Shown: piece after piece, positions 52,105 through 60,324 of the stretch | Position numbering within the stretch: position 1 is the stretch's first letter | Layout: every line of letters starts with the position of its first letter | Assembly (NCBI GenBank): GCA_016793885.1 | Contig: JAEUHE010000249.1 | Coordinates: 1 to 64,000, forward strand | Origin: Verrucomicrobiales bacterium | GTDB taxonomy: Bacteria > Verrucomicrobiota > Verrucomicrobiia > Limisphaerales > UBA11320 | Direction of reading: 5' to 3' | Length of the DNA: 64,000 bases | Position numbers and translations under genes: made by a program | The notes under the pieces: model-generated | The model's input: only the letters and a program-made list of their open reading frames with translations | Told to the model about the DNA's origin: nothing | Databases searched by the model: none

Positions 52105-54195
52105 CTAGAACGAGACCCCATCGATGGCAGCCTGTTGACGTGATCGTGGCTCAGGTGGGGTCTTGTCGAGGGAATGCTTCTCGAGATACTTATATAGATC
52201 TGGGGCGGCCAGCGGCTTCGAGTAGAAGTATCCCTGAATCTTGTGGACCCCGATCTCGCGGAGCGTGCGCACGTCCTGCTCGCTCTCTACTCCTTCGGCA
52301 ACGACCGTCAATCCGAGGGAATGACCCATTTCCACCACCGCCTGGATGATGCCCCGCCCGCGCGGTTGGCTCATGCGTTGGACCAGTCCGCTATAGATCT
52401 TTAGCTCGTGGAAGGGCAGCTCGCCCACCAAGTCAAAGGACGAATACCCTGACCCAAAATCATCGAGCGACAGCCGGTATCCGTCATTGGCCATTTCTTC
52501 CAGACGCTGCCTGCCCAGCGCATGGCCGAGAATCGACTGCCGTTCAGTCACTTCAAAAATGATGCGCTGATGCGGAAGCTGCAGCTCGTCCACCTGGGAT
52601 CGGAGATCGGACAGGAATTGCGGCTCCACCAGCTGCCGTTTGGACAGGTTGACGGAAAGCGTCAGCTCAAACCCGAGGTCTCGCCACGCCTTCATCGTTT
52701 CGAGACTGATACGCAGCACCTGCTTGCTCAAGGGGATGATCAATCCTTTGGCTTCCGCGACCGGGATGAATTGATCCGGCGGGATGAAGCCTCGCGCTGG
52801 ATCGGGCCAGCGAGCCAGCGCTTCCACCCCGGCGACCTTGTTGTTAACCACGTCCCAGACCGGCTGGAAATGCGCCGTGAGGCGTTTTTCCTGCAAGGCC
52901 ACAGTCAGGTGCTGGAAGACGTTTTGAATTCCTTTCAACTCCTGGGATTCCCCTTTGAACTCCCGCCAGCAGTCCCGCCCGTCCGCCTTGGCCTCGTACA
53001 AGGCATGGTCGGCCTTTTGCAGCAGGCCCTCCCCATTCTGGGCGTCGTCCGGGTAGATCGCGAACCCCATGCTCAGCGAAACACTGGTCGGCAGGTCCGA
53101 CTCGGTGGCCCCGCGTTTGACGGCGTCGCGCAGTCGCTCGCAGATTGGCCCCATCATATTGCGATCGGGAAGGTCCGTGATGAGCAGCACCAGTTCATCG
53201 CCACCCCAGCGACAGACGCAATCCTTTCCCTTCAAACGATCGCGGAGCGTGTGCCCGACGTGAATGATTACCTGGTCGCCAACCTTGTGCCCGTAGCTGT
53301 CGTTGATCTCCTTGAAGTTGTCGATGTCGATGAGCACCAGGGCGAGTTTGCGTCCGCTGGCTTCCACCGATTCTAAGAGCTCGGGCAAGCGTTGCTGAAA
53401 GAGCACGCGATTTCCGATTCCGGTCAGGGCGTCCTGCAGAGACTGAGAGACGGCCTGGTTCCGCATCGCGATGAGTTCCGCCTCGGCCCGCTTGCGCGCG
53501 GTGATTTCGTGTCCATAGAGATAGACATCCCCATCCTCCGAAACGGAGGTGGTGGCGAAACTGAACACCCGATGCTGGCAGCTCAGCTCGGTCTCGCGGG
53601 CTGGCCCCGATGCCAGCCGGGATTCCAGAAGACCTTGAAGTGAGTTGGGCAGAGGGGCCCCCACTTCGCACGACCAATCCTTGAGCAGCGGAAGACTCGC
53701 CTTGTTGGCGTAGACAATCTTGCCGTCCCGGTCCGCTTGGAGCACCGGGTTGGGGTTGTCCGCCGGAAAATGTGCCAGCGAACGAATTTTGGACTCCGCT
53801 TCCCAGCGTTGCCGGATGATGCGCTCCGCCACCCGAAGCCGGATGTAGAGATCGTCGCGCTTGAAAGGCTTCACCAGGAAGTCGTCCACCCCGCTGTCCA
53901 TCGCTTTGCGATAGTTCGCCTGCCCCGCATTCGCGGTCAGCATGATGAAGTAGGTGTATTGCGGAAGGTTGAGAGCTCGGACTTGTTCGCAAAAGCCCAC
54001 GCCATCCAGCTGAGGCATCATCCAATCGCTGATGATAATAGGCGGCTGGTGAGCCTTGAACCACTCGAGCGCCTCGGCCCCATTGGGATAGCCGAACGCG
54101 GTGTATCCCAGCGATTGCAGGGTTTTCCCCAGAATCCTGGAGGACACCGGATCGTCTTCGGCGTACAGAATGGTGATAGGCTTGCCTTCTTCCAC
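52105..54195 (-). CDS. REC-PAS-GGDEF-EAL c-di-GMP regulator
   Basis: This 696-residue cytoplasmic protein is a response regulator with a c-di-GMP output. The N-terminal receiver (about 1-125) has the acidic pair EDD and phospho-acceptor Asp57 (SDWMMPQLDG). A PAS-like domain follows (LAHFPADNPNPVLQADRDGK), then a GGDEF domain with CRWGGDELVLLI and an EAL domain with GVEALARWPDP and LDDFGSGYSSFDLVG. Both catalytic signatures look intact, so it could make or break c-di-GMP, or one domain may regulate the other. The start follows VEEGKPITILYAEDD. No histidine kinase is adjacent. Confidence 0.93.
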   Translation of the reverse strand: MEEGKPITILYAEDDPVSSRILGKTLQSLGYTAFGYPNGAEALEWFKAHQPPIIISDWMMPQLDGVGFCEQVRALNLPQYTYFIMLTANAGQANYRKAMDSGVDDFLVKPFKRDDLYIRLRVAERIIRQRWEAESKIRSLAHFPADNPNPVLQADRDGKIVYANKASLPLLKDWSCEVGAPLPNSLQGLLESRLASGPARETELSCQHRVFSFATTSVSEDGDVYLYGHEITARKRAEAELIAMRNQAVSQSLQDALTGIGNRVLFQQRLPELLESVEASGRKLALVLIDIDNFKEINDSYGHKVGDQVIIHVGHTLRDRLKGKDCVCRWGGDELVLLITDLPDRNMMGPICERLRDAVKRGATESDLPTSVSLSMGFAIYPDDAQNGEGLLQKADHALYEAKADGRDCWREFKGESQELKGIQNVFQHLTVALQEKRLTAHFQPVWDVVNNKVAGVEALARWPDPARGFIPPDQFIPVAEAKGLIIPLSKQVLRISLETMKAWRDLGFELTLSVNLSKRQLVEPQFLSDLRSQVDELQLPHQRIIFEVTERQSILGHALGRQRLEEMANDGYRLSLDDFGSGYSSFDLVGELPFHELKIYSGLVQRMSQPRGRGIIQAVVEMGHSLGLTVVAEGVESEQDVRTLREIGVHKIQGYFYSKPLAAPDLYKYLEKHSLDKTPPEPRSRQQAAIDGVSF

Positions 54196-54340
54196 CTCTA
54201 GAACATCGTCACAAATGGGGGTTACTTGAACGGAGACAGCGGTTTGCGTCTATTTAGTGACCGAAAAGTGTTAGGAAAGTTTTCAGGATTTTACCTGCCG
54301 GTCATTCAATCGGAACCTTGGAGAGGTATATCCCTTAGCT

Positions 54341-56275
54341 ATGCAAACTCAGAGCGCGCAAGATGTCTTCGGTTTTAACTCTGTGACTCGGTTTTGGTTA
54401 GGACTTTACTTTGTTCTGATGGTGGGAGCCCTTTCCGGGCCTGAGCGGGCCGTTGCGCGGCTGGCGATCACGGAGGCGATGTCCTCCGCTGCCACGACTC
54501 AAGGGAGTGCCACGGTGGTTCAGAACTCGGACTGGTGGGAGTTGACCAATTTCGGGACGAACACGATCGACCTGACAGGCTACAAGTGGAATGACAATCA
54601 AGGTGGACTGCTGAGCGCTGATCCGACGCCGTTCGCGGGATTGAGCATCGCGCCGGGGCAATCCATTCTCTTCTTCCAGAGCAACTCTCCGGCTTCCATG
54701 TCCCCGGATCAATTCAAGACCTGGTGGGGACGCGCCTTTGAGCCCTCGGCTCAAGCGGTTATTTATGAAGGAAATGGGTTGAGTTCGACCGGGGATGGAA
54801 TTCGGCTTTGGGGTCCCGATGCCATCAACGATTCGGACTGGGTTGATTCGGTCGACTTCGGTGCGGCGATTCGGGGGGCCTCATTCGTCTACGATCCCTC
54901 GACCGGGGTGTTCGGCTTGCTCAGTACCAATGGGGTGCTGACGGCAGCCCAAGCGGCCACGGCCGATGATGTCGGATCACCTGGGCGTACTTCTGGTCCG
55001 GTTCCGTTGGTCATTTCCCAGCATCCCACCAACACGGCGGTGAATCCGGGCGACACAGCGGTCTTTTCCGTAACGGCTCGAGGGCTACCCCGGCCTTCGT
55101 TCCGCTGGTTTTTCGGCGACGAGCCGCTATCCGGTGAGCGTTTTGACACTCTCAGAGTCACGAATTCGACCCCAGACAAAACCGGCCTTTATCGCGTGGT
55201 GTTGGACAACGGCTTTCAATCCCTCACGAGTGAGGTAGCTCGTCTCACTTTGAATGCGGCTCCCGAGGCTCCTGTGGTTACACTTCAACCTCAGGACCAG
55301 AATGCCTTTACTGGCCAGAGCGTCGTGTTTCGATCCATGGCTTCCGGAGTTCCTCAACCGGCCTATCAGTGGTTTTTTGGCACTCGAGCGATCGAGGGGG
55401 CGACCCAGGACGCGCTGACCTTACCGGCCGCCCAGCCGGAAGACTCCGGTTTGTATTCAGTTCAGGCGAGCAACGCCAGTGGAACGGTAACCTCGCGGGA
55501 GGCTCGTTTACTGGTGACCCGCAAGCCGCGCTTGGTCATTACGGAAATTCTGCCCGCCTCGGATACCAATGGACCCGTGCGTGGGCACAATGACTGGTGG
55601 GAGCTGTCCAATCTCGATACCTTCGCAGTGGATCTCTATGGCTATCGATTTGATGATGGCTCCGCGAGCCTCGCTGCGGCGATCACGCTCACCAACCGAG
55701 TTTCCATTCTCCCCGGAGAATCGATCGTGTTCGTGGAGAACATGACTCCTGAGGAGTTCCGTCGCTGGTGGGGTGACTCGAACTTTAAGCCGGATCAGAA
55801 GATCATTACCTACCGGGGCGGCGGACTCAGCCTCAGCTCTCTGGGCGACGCCATCAACCTCTGGAACGGGGTCGCTTCCGAAGACTTTGATACTGTGGCC
55901 AGCGAGGTGTTTTCGACGGCTACCAATGGCGTCAGCTTCGGGTGGGATGCCGCCAGCCAAACGTTCGGCGGGTTGAGCGTGGCAGGCCTCGGCGGAGCCT
56001 GGCGGTCCTTGGAGAACGCTGACTATGGATCCCCCGGATTTCTTACCAATCCCCCATATCCGCGGATTCTTGATTTCCAGCGTGTGGGAAATACCTATCG
56101 CATCACTTGGAATACGGAGCCAAATCGTCGCTATGTCCTTCAGTCCGGTGAATCCCTGGACGGCTCGGTTTGGACAGCTGTCGAGACGCTCACGGCTACC
56201 GGTAACGTCCTGTCGCGTGAGGTGCCCATGGCAACAGTCCGCTCCACATTCTTCCGCATCCTACTCGAGCCGTGA
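54341..56275 (+). CDS. Secreted lamin-tail and Ig-like protein
   Basis: The 644-residue product has a leader with a hydrophobic core (FWLGLYFVLMVGALS), then a lamin-tail domain (RLAITEAMSSAATTQGSATV, WWELTNFGTNTIDLTGYKWN). Two Ig-like repeats follow (PLVISQHPTNTAVNPGDTAV and VTLQPQDQNAFTGQSVVFR) and then a second lamin-tail domain (RLVITEILPASDTNG, WWELSNLDTFAVDLYGYRFD). The end (RYVLQSGESLDGSVWTAVE) is of the type seen in other verrucomicrobial exported proteins. The prepilin-like gene follows 30 bp later, so the two may be cotranscribed. A cell-surface or matrix role is likely, but no activity is evident. Confidence 0.8.
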   Translation: MQTQSAQDVFGFNSVTRFWLGLYFVLMVGALSGPERAVARLAITEAMSSAATTQGSATVVQNSDWWELTNFGTNTIDLTGYKWNDNQGGLLSADPTPFAGLSIAPGQSILFFQSNSPASMSPDQFKTWWGRAFEPSAQAVIYEGNGLSSTGDGIRLWGPDAINDSDWVDSVDFGAAIRGASFVYDPSTGVFGLLSTNGVLTAAQAATADDVGSPGRTSGPVPLVISQHPTNTAVNPGDTAVFSVTARGLPRPSFRWFFGDEPLSGERFDTLRVTNSTPDKTGLYRVVLDNGFQSLTSEVARLTLNAAPEAPVVTLQPQDQNAFTGQSVVFRSMASGVPQPAYQWFFGTRAIEGATQDALTLPAAQPEDSGLYSVQASNASGTVTSREARLLVTRKPRLVITEILPASDTNGPVRGHNDWWELSNLDTFAVDLYGYRFDDGSASLAAAITLTNRVSILPGESIVFVENMTPEEFRRWWGDSNFKPDQKIITYRGGGLSLSSLGDAINLWNGVASEDFDTVASEVFSTATNGVSFGWDAASQTFGGLSVAGLGGAWRSLENADYGSPGFLTNPPYPRILDFQRVGNTYRITWNTEPNRRYVLQSGESLDGSVWTAVETLTATGNVLSREVPMATVRSTFFRILLEP

Positions 56276-56305
56276 CTTGAAAACGTCGGAGAACGAGCAG
56301 CCACT

Positions 56306-57088
56306 ATGAGACGATTTCCGTTTGCGAGATCCCGAGCTGCGTTCACGCTCATCGAACTGTTGGTGGTTATCGCCATCATTGCCATCCTGGCCGGCATGTT
56401 GTTGCCCAGCCTCGCCAAGGCCAAGAACTCTGCCAAGCGCACGGCCTGTCTCAACAACATGAGGCAATGGGGGGTGGGGCTGACGCTCTATTTTCACGAC
56501 AACGAGGATCGGCTCCCCCGCGAGAGCTTTGGCGCTGGGACTGTGCTCAACAACTGGGCGCAGGTGAAGGATCCGAACAACAACGATGTGTGGTACAACG
56601 CCATTCCTCCGTTGATGGGGCAGCCCCGCGCAGGAGATTATTTCAATAAGCGGGCGGGCTTTTACGAGCGGGAGAGTTTCTTTCATTGCCCGGCGGCGCG
56701 ATTTCCCAGGGGACATACCCTGGGCAATAACCCGTTGTTCAGCCTGTCGATGAACTCAAAACTCATCGAAGCTCCTCGAACCACGTTGAGGGTGGTAGAG
56801 ATTCGCCAGCCAGCCAGCACCGTCATGTTCCTGGAAAATCTCCTCCCGGATGAGACCCCGGTGGACATCGCCCAGGCCACCACCGATCTCGGGCAGCCCA
56901 GTAGCTATGCCAGCCGGTTCGTCGCCCGGCATGATCGGCGAGGAAATCTCGTGTTCGTAGACGGGCACGTCGAGACGTTCGCGGGCGACGAGGTGGTCGA
57001 GACCGCCTCCGGAGCCTCTCGGGGCAAGGCCAAAGTTCCACAGGATCGCATCGTCTGGACGCCGGTTCCGACGCAGAACCCGAACTAG
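56306..57088 (+). CDS. Prepilin-like type II pseudopilin protein (H-X9-DG family)
   Basis: The 260-residue product has a prepilin N-terminus, AAFTLIELLVVIAIIAILAG, with the cleavage/methylation site before Phe-Thr-Leu-Ile-Glu. Downstream are the conserved ACLNNMRQWGVGLTLYFHDN segment and the C-terminal H-x9-DG signature (RHDRRGNLVFVDGHVE). Planctomycetes and Verrucomicrobia encode many of these proteins, thought to be exported by a type II secretion-like machine and placed on the cell surface. It starts 30 bp after the lamin-tail gene. It is an intact relative of the pseudogene at 47904-48260. Confidence 0.88.
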   Translation: MRRFPFARSRAAFTLIELLVVIAIIAILAGMLLPSLAKAKNSAKRTACLNNMRQWGVGLTLYFHDNEDRLPRESFGAGTVLNNWAQVKDPNNNDVWYNAIPPLMGQPRAGDYFNKRAGFYERESFFHCPAARFPRGHTLGNNPLFSLSMNSKLIEAPRTTLRVVEIRQPASTVMFLENLLPDETPVDIAQATTDLGQPSSYASRFVARHDRRGNLVFVDGHVETFAGDEVVETASGASRGKAKVPQDRIVWTPVPTQNPN

Positions 57089-57141
57089 CGTGCTCATTCA
57101 CGGTTGCCCAAGGCGGGGGTTGCCCCTTAACATGGCGACCG

Positions 57142-57822
57142 ATGATTATTGCGCCATCCCTTTTGGCGGCGGATTTTACCCGCTTTGGAGCCGAGACCCT
57201 TCGCGCTGACCGCGCGGGGGCTGACTGGCTTCACCTCGACATCATGGACGGACATTTCGTTCCGAACATTTCCTTTGGTCCTGAAGTCGTGCGCCGTCTG
57301 CGTCCGCTGAGCAAAATGACGTTTGATGTGCACCTGATGTGTTCGCGCCCCGAAATCCTCTTGGAGCCCTTTGCCCGCGCTGGCGCAGATCTGATGACCG
57401 TTCACGTCGAGTTGAGCGACCAGGTGGAGCCGCTGATCTGGAAGATCAAGAGCCTCGGTAAAAAGGTGGGTCTGGCGATCAATCCTCCGACCAATGTCAA
57501 TCTGGCGATTCCCTATCTCGACAAGATCGACCTGCTGCTGATCATGACGGTAAATCCCGGTTTTGGCGGGCAGCCGTTCATTGCCGAGATGCTGCCCAAG
57601 ATCCAGCAGGCGCTGAGCTGGCGTCGCGAACGCGGACTCGCCTATCGGATCGAGGTGGATGGGGGCATCAACTTTGACACCGCTCGCGATTGCGCCCAGG
57701 CTGGTGCCGACACCTTTGTGGCCGGCACGGCGTTGTTCGGACATCCCCGGCTCAAGTCCGCGGTGCAGCGCATGCGTAAACTCGTCACCCAGGCTGGCGC
57801 TTCGACCTCTCATGTTCTTTGA
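57142..57822 (+). CDS. rpe: Ribulose-phosphate 3-epimerase
   Basis: The 226-residue enzyme interconverts ribulose-5-phosphate and xylulose-5-phosphate in the pentose phosphate pathway. Family motifs are clear: APSLLAADFTRFG at the N-terminus, HLDIMDGHFVPNISFGPEVV, MTVNPGFGGQPFI and EVDGGINFDTA. The stop overlaps the tgt start by 11 bp, so translation is probably coupled. There is a short gap after the prepilin-like gene and no obvious promoter between them. Confidence 0.96.
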   Translation: MIIAPSLLAADFTRFGAETLRADRAGADWLHLDIMDGHFVPNISFGPEVVRRLRPLSKMTFDVHLMCSRPEILLEPFARAGADLMTVHVELSDQVEPLIWKIKSLGKKVGLAINPPTNVNLAIPYLDKIDLLLIMTVNPGFGGQPFIAEMLPKIQQALSWRRERGLAYRIEVDGGINFDTARDCAQAGADTFVAGTALFGHPRLKSAVQRMRKLVTQAGASTSHVL

Positions 57823-58972
57823 ACTTCTGGCAACCGCCTCGCAATCCCGAGCGAGGCTGGGCCGTATCCACACCACGCGCGGGACCATCGAAACCCCGGT
57901 GTACATGCCGGTGGGCACCCAAGCTTCCGTCAAGGCTCTGGACCCCCGGGAGTTGGTCGAGATGGGGACCCAAATCATCCTGGGAAACACCTATCACCTG
58001 AGCATTCGGCCGGGGATGGAGATCATGCAGGCGGCAGGAGGGCTGCACCAGTTCATGAATTGGCATCAACCGATCCTGACCGACAGCGGCGGATTTCAGG
58101 TGTTCAGCCTCGCGAAGATTCGGAAGATCAAGCCGAACGGAGTCGAGTTTCGATCGCATCTCGACGGCTCGCTGTTGTTCCTGGGGCCCAAGGAATCGAT
58201 GGAGATTCAGCGTCACATCGGTTCCGATATCGCCATGGTGTTCGATGAATGCCCCCCGCACACGGCGACGCATCGCGAGGTGCGCGGCGCGGTGGAACGA
58301 ACCATCGAGTGGGCCAAGGAATGCCGCGAGCAGCCGCGCGCCCGGGGGCAATTCGTATTTGGCATCACGCAGGGCGGGAAGTTCGCGGATCTGCGTGAAC
58401 GATGCGCCCGCGAGCTGGTGGCCATGGATTTCGATGGCTATGCGGTCGGTGGAGTCAGCGTTGGCGAGCCGGAGCCCGAGATGATGCAGGCGGTCGAACT
58501 CGCCGAGCCGCATCTCCCCGCGAACAAACCCCGATACGCCATGGGGCTGGGAACGCCGGCGCAGATGGTCGAGCTGATTGCCCGAGGCATCGACATGTTC
58601 GACTGCGTGCTTCCGACCCGGGTTGCTCGCAATGGAACGGCCTATACCCGCAAGGGCGCGGTGAGCATCAAGGGCGGATTCAACAAGGCCGATTTCGGGC
58701 CCATCGAGGAGGGGTGCGAGTGCTTCGCTTGTCAGCGCTTTACCCGCGCCTACCTGCGACATCTGCTGAACGTGAACGAGATCCTTGGGCTGCGCATGCT
58801 CAGCGTGCATAACTCGCACATGTATCTCAAGCTCATGGCCGATGTTCGGGAGCACCTGCGAGCGGGCACGTTCGATGAATTTCGAAAGGAGTTCATCGCG
58901 ACCTTCATCCCCAGTAAACGGATTCGAGATGCTCGGGCCAAAGAAGCCCATGCGACTCCCCCAGAGGGCTGA
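57812..58972 (+). CDS. tgt: tRNA-guanine transglycosylase
   Basis: The 386-residue enzyme swaps guanine 34 for preQ1 in tRNAs with GUN anticodons, towards queuosine. Catalytic regions are LTDSGGFQVFSLAKIRK, FDECPPHTATHREV and FDCVLPTRVARNGTAYT. The zinc site is CECFACQRFTRAYLRHL with the downstream His in VHNSHMY. ATG 57812 (MFFELLATASQSRARLG) overlaps rpe by 11 bp; the longer frame from 57659 just shadows rpe. The assignment is secure. Confidence 0.97.
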   Translation: MFFELLATASQSRARLGRIHTTRGTIETPVYMPVGTQASVKALDPRELVEMGTQIILGNTYHLSIRPGMEIMQAAGGLHQFMNWHQPILTDSGGFQVFSLAKIRKIKPNGVEFRSHLDGSLLFLGPKESMEIQRHIGSDIAMVFDECPPHTATHREVRGAVERTIEWAKECREQPRARGQFVFGITQGGKFADLRERCARELVAMDFDGYAVGGVSVGEPEPEMMQAVELAEPHLPANKPRYAMGLGTPAQMVELIARGIDMFDCVLPTRVARNGTAYTRKGAVSIKGGFNKADFGPIEEGCECFACQRFTRAYLRHLLNVNEILGLRMLSVHNSHMYLKLMADVREHLRAGTFDEFRKEFIATFIPSKRIRDARAKEAHATPPEG

Positions 58973-59033
58973 GTTCAGGGCAGCAACCAAGCTGGGTAGC
59001 ACGGCAGTTTGTCACCCTGGTATTGGGGAGCTC

Positions 59034-59120
59034 GAACCCGCAGGGTTCAAAGATATTTAGCCGGGGGTGCTCGCACCCCCGGAATTGTCAAAAGTAAGGA
59101 GCATCGCGCAGCGATGCCAC
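59034..59120. repeat. Three-palindrome dispersed repeat, copy C
   Basis: GAACCCGCAGGGTTC (59034-59048), TTAGCCGGGGGTGCTCGCAC followed by CCCCGG, and GCATCGCGCAGCGATGCCAC ending at 59120 correspond in order to copies A and B. The first two palindromes differ in sequence from copy A but keep perfect pairing. It lies after tgt. Confidence 0.72.
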
Positions 59121-59223
59121 CGGCTTCTGAGACTTGCGTTACCCGACTCAAGGAACCTAATGAGGTCGTGCCACTGGAGATCAGAACTATAAACCTGGTC
59201 CGGCTTCCCCGCACGCAGTGCCT

Positions 59224-59313
59224 GCTAGCCGCAAACACCGCCGGCGCGATTGACAGGGCTATTGCGAGATAGGGAAACCTCATGTCATCGCGCCGGCGGT
59301 GTTTGCGGCTAGC
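59224..59313. repeat. Perfect 27-bp inverted repeat
   Basis: GCTAGCCGCAAACACCGCCG and its continuation (59224-59250) are repeated as an exact reverse complement at 59287-59313, with a 36-bp centre that has further TGACA/TGTCA pairing. On the plus strand GGGGCTTTTT follows, so it could terminate tgt transcripts. The right arm runs into the last codons of the minus-strand TPR gene. It may equally be a miniature mobile element. Confidence 0.75.
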
Positions 59314-59815
59314 GGGGCTTTTTCTGGATCTCGGCGTGGAGCAGTTTGAGGTCGGGATCTTGGAGCGCCTGGACCTTCAAGACTTTGGGATCCTCACTCC
59401 GCGCGAAGGCCTTCTCCAACCAATCCCGAGCGGCATCGAGTTGGGCGAGCTGGGCGTGGTAGCAGGCCAGATTATAGGGAATGGTTGTGGATCGAGGAAA
59501 CCGGGCCGAACATTCTGCCAGCATTTCCAATGCTTCTCGGGTACGCTGCAGCTCGTGCAGGGCATAGGAGCGATGAATCCAGCCAGCTTCATGCTCCGGA
59601 AAGTCCGCTATCAGTTCATTCGCCAACGCGACACAGCGTTCCCAGTTCTTTAGTTTGGCGTTCACCCCCCACGAGATCTCGAGCACCGCCGGGTGTTTAT
59701 CCCAGGGAGGCTTGATGGCGGCCAGTTCGTTCGCCGCTTCTGCGGCAGTCCCCAATTCCAGCCAGCCCTGGGCCGCGCTCAAATGGTGGGAATAGGGCAA
59801 CGGTATCGGGTCCAT
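59309..59815 (-). CDS. Small TPR-repeat protein
   Basis: The 168-residue product is built of helical TPR units: QGWLELGTAAEAANELAAIK, WERCVALANELIADFPEHEA, GWIHRSYALHELQRTREALE and YNLACYHAQLAQLDAARDWL, each with the usual small/aromatic spacing. TPR proteins mediate protein-protein contacts; no partner is indicated. There is no signal peptide, so it is probably cytoplasmic. Its stop lies inside the right arm of the 27-bp inverted repeat. Confidence 0.8.
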   Translation of the reverse strand: MDPIPLPYSHHLSAAQGWLELGTAAEAANELAAIKPPWDKHPAVLEISWGVNAKLKNWERCVALANELIADFPEHEAGWIHRSYALHELQRTREALEMLAECSARFPRSTTIPYNLACYHAQLAQLDAARDWLEKAFARSEDPKVLKVQALQDPDLKLLHAEIQKKPR

Positions 59816-60015
59816 GCTTTATACCAACGACGATTGGATCTTCAGTGATAACCGTCTGGAACTGATTGGGTTCATGATCTGGTTACGGTCAAAGCCCAAA
59901 CATAGTACAAGCGCCCTCACCGCGGCAAGCTCAAGGACGGGGAAGGCGCTGCCTGAAATCGAGAGGTGTTTTTACGTGGGTAAGATCACGGCAGCATCCG
60001 GAGGCAGGATCCAGG

Positions 60016-60204
60016 GATGTCTCGGGCTTTCAGCCCTTAAACTGTCCGGTCGTGGAAAAACCTGGGGTTGCCACCCCAGGCGGGGATGGTATTGGGCCTG
60101 TGGCCCGTTGGAATTCAGCGCCACGGGCGCGCTATATACCAGCCTGGGGTGGCAACCCCAGGTGATGATTCCCCAAACGATGAGGGCTGAATGCCCGAAA
60201 CATC
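60016..60204. repeat. Nested inverted-repeat element, 189 bp
   Basis: The outer arms (60016-60039 and 60181-60204, GATGTCTCGGGCTTTCAGCC..) match at 21 of 24. Inside, CCTGGGGTTGCCACCCCAGG (60061-60080) is repeated as an exact reverse complement (60143-60162), and each arm is itself a palindrome. The middle has GGGCCTGTGGCCC and CGCCACGGGCGCG. The gene-free stretch 59816-60324 holds this element and no other recognisable feature. Confidence 0.8.
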
Positions 60205-60324
60205 GCTGCCCAACTCGGTGCCGCTCTTCAGGAGTTGTGGTTAAGTTGCGGCTTTCCACATATTCACCTCCCCCTCAAAAACTGCTTCAGCCGGCGAAAC
60301 TGTTCTGCTTTATTGGACCCACAC

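Noticed and set aside
57785-59002. 405-codon open frame antisense to tgt
   Set aside because: tgt is certain from its catalytic and zinc motifs; the antisense product has no domain.
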